From NCBI RefSeq assembly GCF_004197395.1, contig NZ_SELS01000014.1, positions 1-64,000 of the forward strand: a DNA stretch of 64,000 bases, read 5' to 3'. Position 1 is the first letter of the stretch, and the number at the start of each line of letters is the position of its first letter. The stretch is from Paraburkholderia sp. UYCP14C (GTDB taxonomy: Bacteria; Pseudomonadota; Gammaproteobacteria; Burkholderiales; Burkholderiaceae). Below, in pieces: positions 56,101 through 64,000 of this stretch. Under the pieces are notes generated by a model that saw only the letters and a list, made by a program, of their open reading frames with translations, had not been told where the DNA came from and searched no databases. The position numbers and the translations under genes were made by a program.

Positions 56101-57651
56101 GGCGCGACGGCGAGCGGCTACGTCGAGCTGCGCCGGCGCAGCGGCGACGTGACGGTCGAGATCGGCCGCGGCCTCGCGTCGATGGGCATCGGCGCGATCC
56201 GCGCGCGCGCCGAGTTCACCGGCGGCAACCGGCTCAACGCGACCGTGCATGCGCAGGCGAGCCGGGTCGGCGTGATCGATGCCGACGCGCACACGCCGCT
56301 CGTGCTGCGCGACGGCATGTTGAACGTCGATCCGCAAAGCGCGCTGTCGGGCACCGTGAACGCGAACGTGCCGTCGCTGCGCACGACGGGCGGCCTGCTC
56401 GGCCCCAGCTATCTGCTCGACGGCCGTCTCGCGCTGAAGCTCGCGCTCGGCGGCACGGTCGGCAAGCCGAACGTGACCGGCGCGCTGACCGGCGACGGCC
56501 TGTCCGCGACGGTCGTGAGCCAGGGCGTGCAACTGAAGGACGGGGTCGTGCGCATCGCGCTGTCGCAGAACATGGTGGACTTCCAGCAGGTCGAGTTTCA
56601 TGGCGCGAGCGGCACGCTGCGCGCGACCGGCCGCGTGCGTCTCGACAGCTCGGAGCCCGACATGACCGCGAGCATCGTCGCGGACAAGCTCGATGTGTTC
56701 GCGTCGCCGGACCGCCATCTGTCGCTGTCGGGCAGCGCGAACATCTCGAACGGCGGGGTGGAGCGCGGCCCGGTGATCAACGGCAAGTTCGTGGTCGACA
56801 GCGCGCTGTTCGATCTGCCCGAGCAGGCCGCGCCGAGCCTCGGCGACGACGTTGTGATCATCCGCCCGGACGGCACGCGCTCGGGTGGCCGGCTGCCTCC
56901 GATCGAAGGCGGCGAGCGGCCGGCGAGCCCGTTCGCGCCGCGCGCCAACATCGAGATCGGCCTCGGCAACAACTTCCGCTTCCGCGGCAAGGGCGCCGAT
57001 CTCGGCCTCGCCGGTACGATCACCGCGACGAGCGCGCCCAATACGCCGCTGCGCGCGGTCGGCAACGTGCGCGTGACGCCGGGTTCGACCTACACCGCGT
57101 TCGGCCGCAAGCTCGCGATCGAGAACGGCTTCTTCACGTTCAACGGTCCGGTCACGAATCCGGGCATCAACATCCTCGCGATGCGCCGCAACCAGCAGGT
57201 CGAGGCCGGCGTGCAGGTGACGGGCACGCTGCAAGCGCCGGTCGCGCGGCTCCTGTCGGAGCCGAACGTGCCGGACAACGAAAAGCTGTCGTGGCTGCTG
57301 TTCGGCCATGGCACCGACCAGGGCAACAACCTCGGCCAGCAGAGCACGATGACGACCGCGCTCGCGCTGCTCGGCAGCGCGACGGGCGCGCGGATCGCGC
57401 AGACGGTCGGGCTCGACGAGTTTTCGATCGGCCGCAGCGATGTCGGCCTGACCGATCCGCAAGTCGTGATGGTGTCGAAGGCGATCAACGAGTGGCTCGT
57501 GATCGGCTACGAGCAGGGGCTGCAGTCGGCGAGCAACGCGATCAAGGCGACGATCAATCTGTCGCGGTACTGGTCGCTGGTCGTTTATGGCGGCACGTTC
57601 TATGGCGTCGACGTGCTGTACACGCGGCGCTTCGATCGGATCACGTGGTGA
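53188..57651 (+). CDS. tamB: Translocation and assembly module subunit TamB
   Basis: A 1487-residue protein: a Pro-rich cytoplasmic tail (1-37), one membrane anchor (about 40-62), a very long beta-helical periplasmic region, and the C-terminal DUF490/TamB domain (NIEIGLGNNFRFRGKGADLGLAGTI, VRVTPGSTYTAFGRKLAIENG). It bridges the membranes with TamA, as an AsmA-like lipid conduit or assembly factor. The ATG at 53188 is preferred to a TTG 30 nt upstream. Residues about 325-410 hold an Ala-Ser-Pro tandem repeat and a His/Pro linker, and a second Ala-rich low-complexity stretch lies near residues 585-670. Both look like insertions between repeats of the beta-structure. Confidence 0.93.
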   Translation: MTTDVTDPPPAQPPGATPPEPPDGQPPPDTPPPKRRWGWLLLKTVAGTVTVLILLAALALGLLYGALTTERGTAYAWHAAVKLLGGRLAGTLDGGTLAHGVQLRDVRWRSLDGSGTDIEIDRIAGSWALAREPWRFTIDFLHVGTIDARVGPSSSSSNEPLKLPKDLQLPMQLEIRDVQVERLLLHQGGSTTELSRFAFHGRSDGRHHEAAIDRLDTPFGALTAAAKLDGVQPFPLSGEVGYAGKVNDEAVQVDGHLSGTLEQLIAELDASGMKLAGHARVEAAPFAAVPLQRATLSFDHVNPQAFAPGAPLADLAVRAELQPVEPGAASAAGAASVPGAASTASPASPASPASPASPASPASPASPASPASTASTASAAKPSAASHPHHLFGGHPAPTTPAAGFAVAGHISIVNAKPGAIDQKLLPLIDANADVRLDAHTQSISNLNVRLVRNATLTGGGALSGRHGQLDLKVARLDLNALQATVRPTQLSGPIGIRLNDDIQTLTLDLADPAAALRAQGKITFDPARISFNDVRVTSGRGRIDLSGALKHDPNSTYNLKAQLTDFDPLSLTSQMPARTPVATAGAPAASGGQRERQAQAAALAGSTAGAKSAAPGDQAAAIAKNAAKAAVQTEVLERRTSPPAPRAAHAPRAAAHATAPARRIEARVNATLTAAGVLAPVFTTRAEFKLGPSVYDDLPLTGGGTVQLAGSRILPSHANLSVAGNQVNLQGSFGAAGDRLRFAIDAPQLDRLGFGIAGAIAADGDLTGSFAHPNVTLNYKADSVVFASNRVGHAEGHAELRDGANGALAFTTDARNLSAGGVDLATLTARLSGTRANHTLEAAATGKLQERPLDLTLAAHGKLTDTRDGSRWDGTVTRLQNRGTPALNLEAPLAVSAGPGHLTLGATHLTIEGSVLTLKSFAFDHGRIQSAGSLTDVSVAHLQELRRQITGEPPHVRTDLVFDGDWDFSLGATASGYVELRRRSGDVTVEIGRGLASMGIGAIRARAEFTGGNRLNATVHAQASRVGVIDADAHTPLVLRDGMLNVDPQSALSGTVNANVPSLRTTGGLLGPSYLLDGRLALKLALGGTVGKPNVTGALTGDGLSATVVSQGVQLKDGVVRIALSQNMVDFQQVEFHGASGTLRATGRVRLDSSEPDMTASIVADKLDVFASPDRHLSLSGSANISNGGVERGPVINGKFVVDSALFDLPEQAAPSLGDDVVIIRPDGTRSGGRLPPIEGGERPASPFAPRANIEIGLGNNFRFRGKGADLGLAGTITATSAPNTPLRAVGNVRVTPGSTYTAFGRKLAIENGFFTFNGPVTNPGINILAMRRNQQVEAGVQVTGTLQAPVARLLSEPNVPDNEKLSWLLFGHGTDQGNNLGQQSTMTTALALLGSATGARIAQTVGLDEFSIGRSDVGLTDPQVVMVSKAINEWLVIGYEQGLQSASNAIKATINLSRYWSLVVYGGTFYGVDVLYTRRFDRITW
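54214..54321 (+). repeat. Twelve 9-bp tandem repeats within tamB
   Basis: Twelve 9-bp units encode one TAS, nine PAS and two TAS tripeptides. Most central units are identical (CCCGCCAGC), with two CCAGCCAGC variants. The near-identity at DNA level suggests recent slippage expansion. Changes in number would keep the frame and alter only linker length in TamB. Confidence 0.95.
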
Positions 57652-57756
57652 TGGGGGCGGCGTGCCACACCGAGCCACGCCGCGTTGGTCGCCTCACGCG
57701 ACCGGCAGCGCGGACCTGACCGTGGCAACCTGATCGCCGTTGCCAGGCCGCAAAAG

Positions 57757-57790
57757 AAAACGGCACGCTTTTTTTCGAGCGTGCCGTTTT
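57757..57790. terminator. Bidirectional terminator between tamB and metG
   Basis: A 13-bp perfect stem (57757-57769 with 57778-57790) with A-runs and T-runs on both sides lies between the convergent tamB and metG stops. It can terminate both transcripts. Confidence 0.85.
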
Positions 57791-57829
57791 TCATATCTGC
57801 GGCAAAGCGCCTGAAACGCGCCGCGCGTG

Positions 57830-59965
57830 TTACTTCACGCGCATGCCGGGCTTCGCGCCGCTATGCGGCTCGAGCACGTAGAGGCCCGGTTCGGCCTTCT
57901 CGTCCGCCGCCGATGCCGCCAGCACCATGCCCTCGGACATGCCGAACTTCATCTTGCGCGGTGCGAGGTTCGCGACCATCACGGTCAGCTTGCCGATCAG
58001 CTGCTCCGGCTGATAGGCGGACTTGATGCCCGAGAACACGTTGCGGGTCTTCTCTTCGCCGACGTCGAGCGTCAGTTGCAGCAGCTTGTCCGAGCCTTCC
58101 ACCGCCTTGCAGTCGACGATCTTCGCGATGCGCAGATCGATTTTCGCGAAGTCGTCGATCGAGATGATGCCGGACTCTTCTTCGTGCGCAGCAGCGACCG
58201 CCTTGGCGTGCGCCTTCGCCTTGGCCTTCGCGTCGGCCGGCGCCGCTTCGGGCGTGGCTTGCAGCGAGTCGCGGTTGGCCGCGAGCAGCGCCTCGATCTG
58301 CTTCGGATCGACGCGCGTCATCAGATGCTTGTACGCGTTGATCGGACGCGCCGAGCTGAGCGGCACGGCGGCGTCGGCCCACACCAGCGGCTCGATGCCG
58401 AGGAAGGCCTCGACCGCTTCGGCGAGCTTCGGCAGCACCGGCTTCAGCGCCAGCGACAGCAGACGGAACGCCTCGATGCTGACGCTGCAGGTCTCGTGCA
58501 GCGCGACCGCGTTGGCCGGGTCTTTCGCCTGATCCCAGGGCTTTGCGGTATCGACGTAGGCGTTGACCGAGTCGGCGAGCTCCATGGTCTGACGCAGCGC
58601 GCGGCTGTACTCGCGCGCTTCGTAGTGCGCGGCGATCTGCGGCAGCGCCGCGCGCAGCGTGCCCAGCAGCGGATGATGCATCGCGCTGTCCTGCACGCGG
58701 CCGTCGAAGCGCTTGATCAGGAAGCCGGCCGCGCGGCTCGCGATGTTCACGTATTTGCCGACCAGATCGCTGTTCACGCGTGCCTGGAAGTCGTCGAGGT
58801 TCAGGTCGAGGTCTTCCATCGTGCTGTTCAGCTTGGCCGCGAAGTAGTAGCGCAGCCATTCCGGATTCAGGCCGGTGTCGATCACGCTTTGGGCGGTGAT
58901 GAAGGTGCCGCGCGATTTCGACATCTTCGCGCCGTCGACGGTCAGAAAGCCGTGCGCGAACACGTTGGTCGGCGTGCGATGGTTCGAGAACTCGAGCATC
59001 GCGGGCCAGAACAGCGTATGGAAATACAGGATGTCCTTGCCGATGAAGTGGTACTGCTCGGCGGTCGAGCCCTTGCGGACCCACGCGTCGAAGTCGAGGC
59101 CGCGCTTTTCGGCGAGATTCTTGAAGCTCGCGTAGTAGCCGACCGGCGCGTCGAGCCACACGTAGAAATACTTGCCGGGCGCGCCCGGAATCTCGAAGCC
59201 GAAGTACGGCGCGTCGCGCGAGATGTCCCAGTCGGCGAGCTTGGCTTCGCCGGCCTCGCCGAGCCATTCGCGCATCTTGTTGGTCGCTTCCGGCTGCGCG
59301 AGGCCGCTGACCCACGCGCGCAGGAAGTTCTCGCAGCGCGGATCGGACAGGCGGAAGAAGTAGTGCGTCGAGGTCTTGCGGATCGGCGTGGCACCCGACA
59401 CGACCGAGTACGGATTGACGAGCTCGGTGGGCTGGTAGGTCGAGCCGCAGACTTCGCAACTGTCGCCGTATTGGTCTTTCGCGCCGCATTTCGGGCACTC
59501 GCCCTTGATGAAGCGGTCCGGCAGGAACATTTCCTTGACCGGGTCGTACGCCTGTTCGATCTCGCGCGCGTCGATCAGCCCCGCTTCCTTCAGCGCGAGG
59601 TAGACGCTTTCGCTGAGCACGCGGTTTTCGTCGGAATCGGTCGAGTAGTAGTTGTCGAACGAAATGCCGAAGCTGTCGAAGTCGCGCTTGTGTTCCAGCC
59701 ACACGCGATCGATCAGCTGCTTCGGCGTCAGACCTTCTTTTTCCGCGCGCAGCATGACCGGCGTGCCGTGCGTGTCGTCGGCGCCGACGTAGTAGACCTC
59801 GTGGCCGTGCATTCGCAGCGCCCGGACCCAGATGTCCGTCTGGATATATTCGACCAGATGGCCGATATGAATCTGCCCGTTCGCATACGGAAGGGCCGAC
59901 GTGACGAGAATCTGACGGCGGCCGGACGGCGCGCCTGCTGGGAGGTCGGTGGCGGGTGCTGACAT
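57830..59965 (-). CDS. metG: Methionyl-tRNA synthetase
   Basis: A 711-residue class I synthetase with HIGH in [11 protein letters not shown] (about 31-41), a zinc knuckle built from CPKCGAKD and CEVCGSTY, the KMSKS motif in [11 protein letters not shown], and an anticodon-binding helical domain. The last 110 residues form an added tRNA-binding (EMAP II/Trbp111-like) domain, [22 protein letters not shown] onward. A charged Ala/Lys linker precedes that domain. It stands alone on the minus strand. Confidence 0.97.
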   Translation of the reverse strand: MSAPATDLPAGAPSGRRQILVTSALPYANGQIHIGHLVEYIQTDIWVRALRMHGHEVYYVGADDTHGTPVMLRAEKEGLTPKQLIDRVWLEHKRDFDSFGISFDNYYSTDSDENRVLSESVYLALKEAGLIDAREIEQAYDPVKEMFLPDRFIKGECPKCGAKDQYGDSCEVCGSTYQPTELVNPYSVVSGATPIRKTSTHYFFRLSDPRCENFLRAWVSGLAQPEATNKMREWLGEAGEAKLADWDISRDAPYFGFEIPGAPGKYFYVWLDAPVGYYASFKNLAEKRGLDFDAWVRKGSTAEQYHFIGKDILYFHTLFWPAMLEFSNHRTPTNVFAHGFLTVDGAKMSKSRGTFITAQSVIDTGLNPEWLRYYFAAKLNSTMEDLDLNLDDFQARVNSDLVGKYVNIASRAAGFLIKRFDGRVQDSAMHHPLLGTLRAALPQIAAHYEAREYSRALRQTMELADSVNAYVDTAKPWDQAKDPANAVALHETCSVSIEAFRLLSLALKPVLPKLAEAVEAFLGIEPLVWADAAVPLSSARPINAYKHLMTRVDPKQIEALLAANRDSLQATPEAAPADAKAKAKAHAKAVAAAHEEESGIISIDDFAKIDLRIAKIVDCKAVEGSDKLLQLTLDVGEEKTRNVFSGIKSAYQPEQLIGKLTVMVANLAPRKMKFGMSEGMVLAASAADEKAEPGLYVLEPHSGAKPGMRVK

Positions 59966-60366
59966 AACGATTGGGGGTGCCTGCGGGGGGACGAAACGAT
60001 GATTTTAGCAGGGCGCACGCCGCACGCGGGCCGGGCGCGGCGGGCTGGACGAACTGAGCGGAAGGGATGGGCGCGGCGGTGGGGGACAGCCAGGAGCGAC
60101 GCCTGGCGAGGCGGGGTGCAAAACCGCGCGGGCAAAAAAAAACCGGGGTCGATAAACCCCGGAGCAACAACGACAAGAGGAGAATGGTGACGTGACGGCT
60201 TCGCCAGCCACGTACCGTAAAGACAGACCGCGGATTTCCCGCAGAGTTCGAAATATTTTTCGAACCGTCGATAAAACGGTCCGGCAGTTCGTTCCGCCCG
60301 CCAGCCGGGCGCGTGCGGCTGACGAGCCCGGACAGCCCGGCGGCGCCTTCTCCTCGGGACTTGCCC
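59966..60366. other. Intergenic stretch between metG and the OmpA-family gene
   Basis: No coding sequence is supported. Bases 59966-60130 should hold the metG promoter, which I cannot place. A terminator lies at 60135-60163. At 60246-60265 there is a perfect 8-bp inverted repeat (GTTCGAAA, loop TATT, TTTCGAAC) in the presumed 3' untranslated region of the OmpA-family transcript. Confidence 0.6.
60131..60163 (-). terminator. Intrinsic terminator for the OmpA-family lipoprotein gene
   Basis: CCGGGGT (60144-60150) pairs with ACCCCGG (60157-60163). On the minus strand it is followed by nine T residues (complement of the A-run at 60135-60143). It lies about 200 nt beyond the stop, giving a long 3' untranslated region. 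Confidence 0.8.
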
Positions 60367-61020
60367 TTATTGGGTCGCGTGCTGGGCGGTGGCGCGCAGA
60401 TAGATTTCTACGCGACGGTTCGCCGCACGGCCGGCTTCGGTGTTGTTGTCGGCGATCGGCTGGTTCGGGCCCATGCCGGTGGCCGACAGACGCTGCGGCG
60501 CGATACCCCGTTGCGCCAGATAGCCGGTCACGCTCTCCGCGCGGTTGACCGACAGCGTCTGGTTGTATTGCAGCGAGCCGGTGTTGTCCGTATGGCCGAC
60601 GACCGACGCGACCACTTCCGGATTCTGCTGCAGCGTCTGCGCGAGCTGGTCGAGCACTGGCGCGAACGTCGGCTTGATCGCATAGCTGCTGGTGTCGAAC
60701 GTGACCGAACTCGGGATGTTCAGCTTGAGCGAGCCGTCCGGCTGCTCGGTGATCTGCGTGCCGGTGCCCTTGGTCGCGCCCGACATGCGGTTGCGGATGT
60801 TGTCCCAGTTGTAGCCGGTGATGCCGCCCACCGCCGCGCCGGTGGCCGCGCCGATCGCCGCGCCCTTGCCGCCGCCGAAGATCGCGCCGATCGCCGCGCC
60901 GGCACCGGCGCCCACGCCCGTACCGACGGCCGTGTTGGTGCCCTGTTGGGTTGCGCAGCCTGCCAACAGCGAGCCGGCCACGGCGAATACGGCCACGCGA
61001 GTCATGCTTCTTGCATTCAT
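60367..61020 (-). CDS. OmpA-family peptidoglycan-binding lipoprotein with glycine zipper
   Basis: A 217-residue lipoprotein. The lipobox LLAGC places the acylated cysteine at residue 22. A glycine-zipper segment follows (about 32-70, repeated GxxxG with Ala and Ile), able to insert into or associate with membrane, and then a C-terminal OmpA domain (about 105-210) with GHTDNTGS and the conserved arginine in NRAESV for binding diaminopimelate. It resembles YiaD-type proteins and would tie the outer membrane to the cell wall. The start at 61020 fits MNARSMTRVAVFAVAGS. Confidence 0.9.
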   Translation of the reverse strand: MNARSMTRVAVFAVAGSLLAGCATQQGTNTAVGTGVGAGAGAAIGAIFGGGKGAAIGAATGAAVGGITGYNWDNIRNRMSGATKGTGTQITEQPDGSLKLNIPSSVTFDTSSYAIKPTFAPVLDQLAQTLQQNPEVVASVVGHTDNTGSLQYNQTLSVNRAESVTGYLAQRGIAPQRLSATGMGPNQPIADNNTEAGRAANRRVEIYLRATAQHATQ

Positions 61021-61360
61021 CTTGATTTCCTTTTGAGTGCGAATAAACCAGCGGGTAGCGGTCAGTCTATGCAGTGAACATTACGGCAATGCAGCGACCA
61101 CTCAGAAAGTTCGGAGGCGACTCCTGCGCCTTGCTTCGCGCGGTCCGACAGCGAAGAAGGGTCTTCGGGCACCGTGTGCCGTCAGACACTACAATAATGC
61201 CTGAAACACACAGCGATGCGACCCTACGGCGTCCCGCGTGCCCGGAAGGGTGCCCGGCACGTCGGATTTTCGCAATGCCACATAACAATTTCTTGCAAAT
61301 TCCGCCGCGTGGGCGATCGGTCCAACTCGCCGCGCCGCACCTCTTCCCCACGGAGTATCA
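61021..61360. other. Divergent spacer between the OmpA-family gene and apbC
   Basis: This 340-bp spacer separates two divergent genes and must contain both promoters. I see no coding sequence with family resemblance, no strong palindrome, and no tRNA or riboswitch motif. It is less GC-rich than the genes around it, as expected for promoter DNA. Confidence 0.5.
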
Positions 61361-62449
61361 ATGAGTATCGATCGGGCTTTGGTCGACGCCGCCGTCGCGG
61401 CCGTCACTGACCCCAACACCGGCGCGCCGTACGCGGCCGCGAAGAGCATCCGCAGCGTGGTCGTGGAGGGCGACGCGGTCAGCCTTCAGGTCATGCTCGG
61501 CTACCCGGCAAAGAGCCAGTACGACGCGATCCGCCAGCAGTTCGCCGACGCGTTGCGCGCGGTGCCGGGCGTCGCGGACGTGCGCGTCGAGGTTTCGCAA
61601 CAGATCGCCGCGCATACCGTGCAGCGCGGCGTGAAGCTGCTGCCCGGCGTGAAGAACATCGTCGCGGTCGCGTCGGGCAAGGGCGGCGTCGGCAAGAGCA
61701 CGACCGCCGTCAATCTCGCGCTCGCGCTCGCGAGCGAGGGCGCGTCGGTCGGCATTCTCGACGCCGACATCTACGGCCCGTCGCTGCCGACCATGCTCGG
61801 CATCGAGGGCCGCCCCGAATCGCCGGACGAAAAATCGATGAATCCGATGACCGGCCACGGCGTGCAGGCCAACTCGATCGGCTTTCTGATCGAGGCGGAC
61901 AACCCGATGGTGTGGCGCGGCCCGATGGCGACCTCGGCGCTCGAGCAGCTGCTGCGCCAGACCAACTGGCACGAACTCGACTACCTGATCGTCGACATGC
62001 CGCCGGGCACCGGCGACATCCAGCTGACGCTCGCGCAGCGCGTGCCGGTCACGGGCGCGGTGATCGTCACGACGCCGCAGGACATCGCACTGCTCGATGC
62101 GAAGAAAGGCCTGAAGATGTTCGAGAAGGTCGGCATTCCGATCCTCGGCATCGTCGAGAACATGGGCCTGCACATCTGCTCGAACTGCGGCCACGAGGAG
62201 CACATCTTCGGCGCCGGCGGCGGCGAGCGCATGGGCAAGGAATACGGCGTCGACGTGCTCGGCAGCCTGCCGCTCGACATCACGATCCGCGAGCAGGCCG
62301 ACTCGGGCCATCCGACGGTCGTCGCGGACCCGAACGGGCGCATCGCGGAGATCTATCGCTCGATCGCGCGCAAGGTCGCGGTGCATATCGCCGAACGCGC
62401 GCGCGACATGAGCTCCAAGTTCCCGAACATCGTCGTGCAGAACACCTGA
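61361..62449 (+). CDS. apbC: Mrp/ApbC iron-sulfur cluster carrier ATPase
   Basis: A 362-residue Mrp-family protein. An N-terminal MIP18/DUF59 domain (about 1-90) precedes the deviant Walker [23 protein letters not shown] (about 104-125), MPPGTGDIQLTL, and the C-terminal CSNC (C-x-x-C) that bridges a [4Fe-4S] cluster in the dimer. It loads clusters onto target enzymes; IlvD, CysI and CysH of this window are potential clients. GGAG precedes the ATG. Confidence 0.94.
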   Translation: MSIDRALVDAAVAAVTDPNTGAPYAAAKSIRSVVVEGDAVSLQVMLGYPAKSQYDAIRQQFADALRAVPGVADVRVEVSQQIAAHTVQRGVKLLPGVKNIVAVASGKGGVGKSTTAVNLALALASEGASVGILDADIYGPSLPTMLGIEGRPESPDEKSMNPMTGHGVQANSIGFLIEADNPMVWRGPMATSALEQLLRQTNWHELDYLIVDMPPGTGDIQLTLAQRVPVTGAVIVTTPQDIALLDAKKGLKMFEKVGIPILGIVENMGLHICSNCGHEEHIFGAGGGERMGKEYGVDVLGSLPLDITIREQADSGHPTVVADPNGRIAEIYRSIARKVAVHIAERARDMSSKFPNIVVQNT

Positions 62450-62579
62450 GCGGCCGTCGGGGCGAGGGGTTAGGGGTGATCTCGATCCCTATTTTCACGA
62501 ACTCTCGCGGTATCATGTCGACTTCACGAGTTCGGCTCGGCGGCCGCAGGGGCGGCCGCCAGGCCGGCAAGAGGATCGC

Positions 62580-63116
62580 ATGGGAAAACGAATCGACGGG
62601 CACGCGGTACATGCGTTCATCGTCCTGACTGCCGGCTGTGTGCTGTTGAGCGGCTGTGGCGTATTCCTGAGGCCACAGGAAAAGCGCGCCGACGCGCAAT
62701 TGCTGCCCACCGTGGGCAATCAGGCGCATGGCCTCGTGACCTTTATCGAGCACTCGGACGGCGTCCAGGTCACCTACAATCTCACCGGCTTGCCGCCCAA
62801 TAGCGACCACGCGCTGCAGGTGCACGAGCGCGGCGACTGCAACGCCGCCGACGGCTCCAGCGCCGGCCCGGTGTTTTCGCCGGCGGCCGAACGGCTCAAG
62901 ACAGGCGCGCGCGTCGAGGGCGATCTCGGCAACATCCATGCGGACGCGAACGGCGTGGCCACCGGCTTCATCGTCGCGCCGGACGTGTCGCTCGACGGCA
63001 TCCGCTCGGTGCTGCAGCGCGCGGTGCTGCTGCACCACGACGCGACCGATCCCTACGCCTACCCTCAGCATGGCGCCGGCACGGCGATCGCCTGCGGCGT
63101 GATTCGCCAGCAGTGA
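62580..63116 (+). CDS. Degenerate Cu/Zn superoxide dismutase-like lipoprotein
   Basis: A 178-residue predicted lipoprotein (LLSGC, acylated Cys26) with the SodC beta-barrel pattern: LQVHERGDC, GDLGNIHAD, RAVLLHHDATD and GTAIACGVI. The disulfide pair (Cys87 and Cys172) is retained. By eye the ligands are mostly lost: the first copper histidine is Gln80, the bridging histidine position is Val98, the next zinc histidine has no counterpart, and the third is Val112; only His82, Asp115 and His152 remain. The catalytic arginine position is alanine. It is unlikely to be a normal dismutase. It lies 130 nt downstream of apbC on the same strand, behind a GC-rich inverted repeat (about 62538-62560). Confidence 0.82.
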   Translation: MGKRIDGHAVHAFIVLTAGCVLLSGCGVFLRPQEKRADAQLLPTVGNQAHGLVTFIEHSDGVQVTYNLTGLPPNSDHALQVHERGDCNAADGSSAGPVFSPAAERLKTGARVEGDLGNIHADANGVATGFIVAPDVSLDGIRSVLQRAVLLHHDATDPYAYPQHGAGTAIACGVIRQQ

Positions 63117-63343
63117 ACGGCGGGCGAGCTTCGGCCGCCGAGCCACCGCCCGGTGGCGCGCCGCGCAATGCCGCCGCGCCTGTCAGTAGACACCCCTTGA
63201 AGGGCGCGCCTGGCGCCATCGGCGGCAGCGTTTCCGTGATCGCGTAAAATAAGCGGCCTTCGCCGGCTGGGCGCCGTAGCGCCGCCGGCCGATTTCATCT
63301 ACCTTTCGTCACACCTGATATTCACGTCGAGCAGCTCTCACCT

Positions 63344-63913
63344 ATGACCATCAAATCTGACAAGTGGATCCGGCGCATGGCCGAGTCGCACAAGATGATC
63401 GAGCCGTTTGCGCCCGATCAGGTTCGCGTCTCCGAAGACGGCCGGAAGATTGTCAGCTACGGCACTTCGAGCTACGGCTACGACATCCGCTGCGCCGACG
63501 AATTCAAGATCTTCACCAACATCAACTCGACGATCGTCGATCCGAAGAACTTCGACGAGAAGTCGTTTGTCGATTTCAAGGGCGACGTCTGCATCATCCC
63601 GCCGAATTCGTTCGCGCTCGCGCGCACGGTCGAGTATTTCCGCATTCCGCGCAGCGTGCTGACCGTGTGTCTCGGCAAGTCGACGTACGCGCGCTGCGGG
63701 ATCATCGTCAACGTGACGCCGTTCGAGCCGGAATGGGAAGGGCACGTCACGCTCGAATTCTCGAATACGACACCTTTGCCTGCGAAAATCTACGCGAACG
63801 AAGGCGTCGCCCAGGTGCTGTTTTTCGAAAGCGACGAAATTTGTGAAACGTCGTACGCGGATCGCGGCGGCAAGTATCAAGGTCAGCACGGCGTCACGTT
63901 GCCGAAAACGTGA
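63344..63913 (+). CDS. dcd: dCTP deaminase
   Basis: A 189-residue trimeric dUTPase-fold enzyme, starting [22 protein letters not shown], with [12 protein letters not shown], the active-site [17 protein letters not shown] and [23 protein letters not shown] whose glutamate is catalytic. It makes dUTP from dCTP for thymidylate synthesis. It has its own 230-bp upstream spacer and a terminator after it. Confidence 0.96.
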   Translation: MTIKSDKWIRRMAESHKMIEPFAPDQVRVSEDGRKIVSYGTSSYGYDIRCADEFKIFTNINSTIVDPKNFDEKSFVDFKGDVCIIPPNSFALARTVEYFRIPRSVLTVCLGKSTYARCGIIVNVTPFEPEWEGHVTLEFSNTTPLPAKIYANEGVAQVLFFESDEICETSYADRGGKYQGQHGVTLPKT

Positions 63914-63948
63914 GCTCGGCAGCGTCTTGACCCACCAGTAATTCGGGT

Positions 63949-63989
63949 GACCGCTGCGCTTTCTACATAACGCAGCGGTCGTTTTCTTT
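63949..63989 (+). terminator. Intrinsic terminator after dcd
   Basis: GACCGCTGCG (63949-63958) pairs with CGCAGCGGTC (63971-63980), with a 12-base loop, followed by GTTTTCTTTTT. It ends the dcd transcript. Confidence 0.88.
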
Positions 63990-64000
63990 TTGGAGAATCG

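Noticed and set aside
55321-57678. 785-residue minus-strand frame opposite the end of tamB
   Set aside because: Antisense shadow without family resemblance; tamB coding character is clear on the plus strand.

Overview
The window is about 64 kb of a high-GC chromosome from a beta-proteobacterium of the Burkholderiaceae, most likely Paraburkholderia or a close relative. The inference rests on gene order and family content: lptF/lptG divergent from pepA-holC-DUF2486, zapB/zapA followed by a 6S RNA, the ilvD-LysR-lgt neighbourhood, DUF3460-scpA-panC-panD, tamA-tamB, and the CysB-cysI-DUF934-cysH-cysD-cysN-cobA sulfur cluster. It is almost entirely core, vertically inherited chromosome. I see no insertion sequence, prophage, CRISPR array, integrase, tRNA or rRNA gene.

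Layout. 0-1.7 kb: left edge without a supported gene, then a leftward PCMT-family methyltransferase and rhodanese pair. 1.7-8.7 kb: a rightward carbohydrate-uptake and catabolism operon (LacI regulator, ABC ATPase, permease, binding protein, TIM-barrel isomerase/epimerase, Gfo/Idh/MocA dehydrogenase) with a perfect 22-bp operator-like palindrome at its promoter. 8.7-14.4 kb: small accessory genes (88-residue unknown, methyltransferase, bestrophin-like membrane protein, orphan ParA, MDR oxidoreductase, DUF302 protein, orphan amino-acid-type binding protein). 14.4-22.2 kb: CysB-type regulator divergent from an assimilatory sulfate-reduction operon, with siroheme genes. 22.2-31.9 kb: housekeeping genes (LptG/LptF, PepA, HolC, DUF2486, cytochrome c, IlvD, LysR, Lgt). 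32-34.6 kb: SIMPL protein, EVE protein, 6S RNA, ZapA, ZapB-like protein.

34.6-46.9 kb: a cobalamin block. A sigma70-type promoter and a cobalamin riboswitch precede btuB-btuC-btuD-cobT-cobS-cobC. A convergent operon carries cobU-cbiB-cobD-btuF, and cobQ diverges from it. Together they would import corrinoids and assemble the lower loop. 47-51 kb: thioesterase, second orphan ParA, panD/panC, scpA, DUF3460. 51.2-57.7 kb: TamA/TamB envelope module. 57.8-64 kb: metG, an OmpA-family lipoprotein, the Mrp/ApbC iron-sulfur carrier, a degenerate Cu/Zn-SOD-like lipoprotein and dcd.

I did not find a system I can defend as wholly novel. The best candidates for a second look are the sugar operon of unknown substrate, the SOD-like lipoprotein that has lost most metal ligands, in-frame tandem repeats inside tamB and scpA, the PCMT-like protein lacking the usual active-site serine, and two ParA-type ATPases without partners. 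All family names come from reading motifs by eye; no database search was run.
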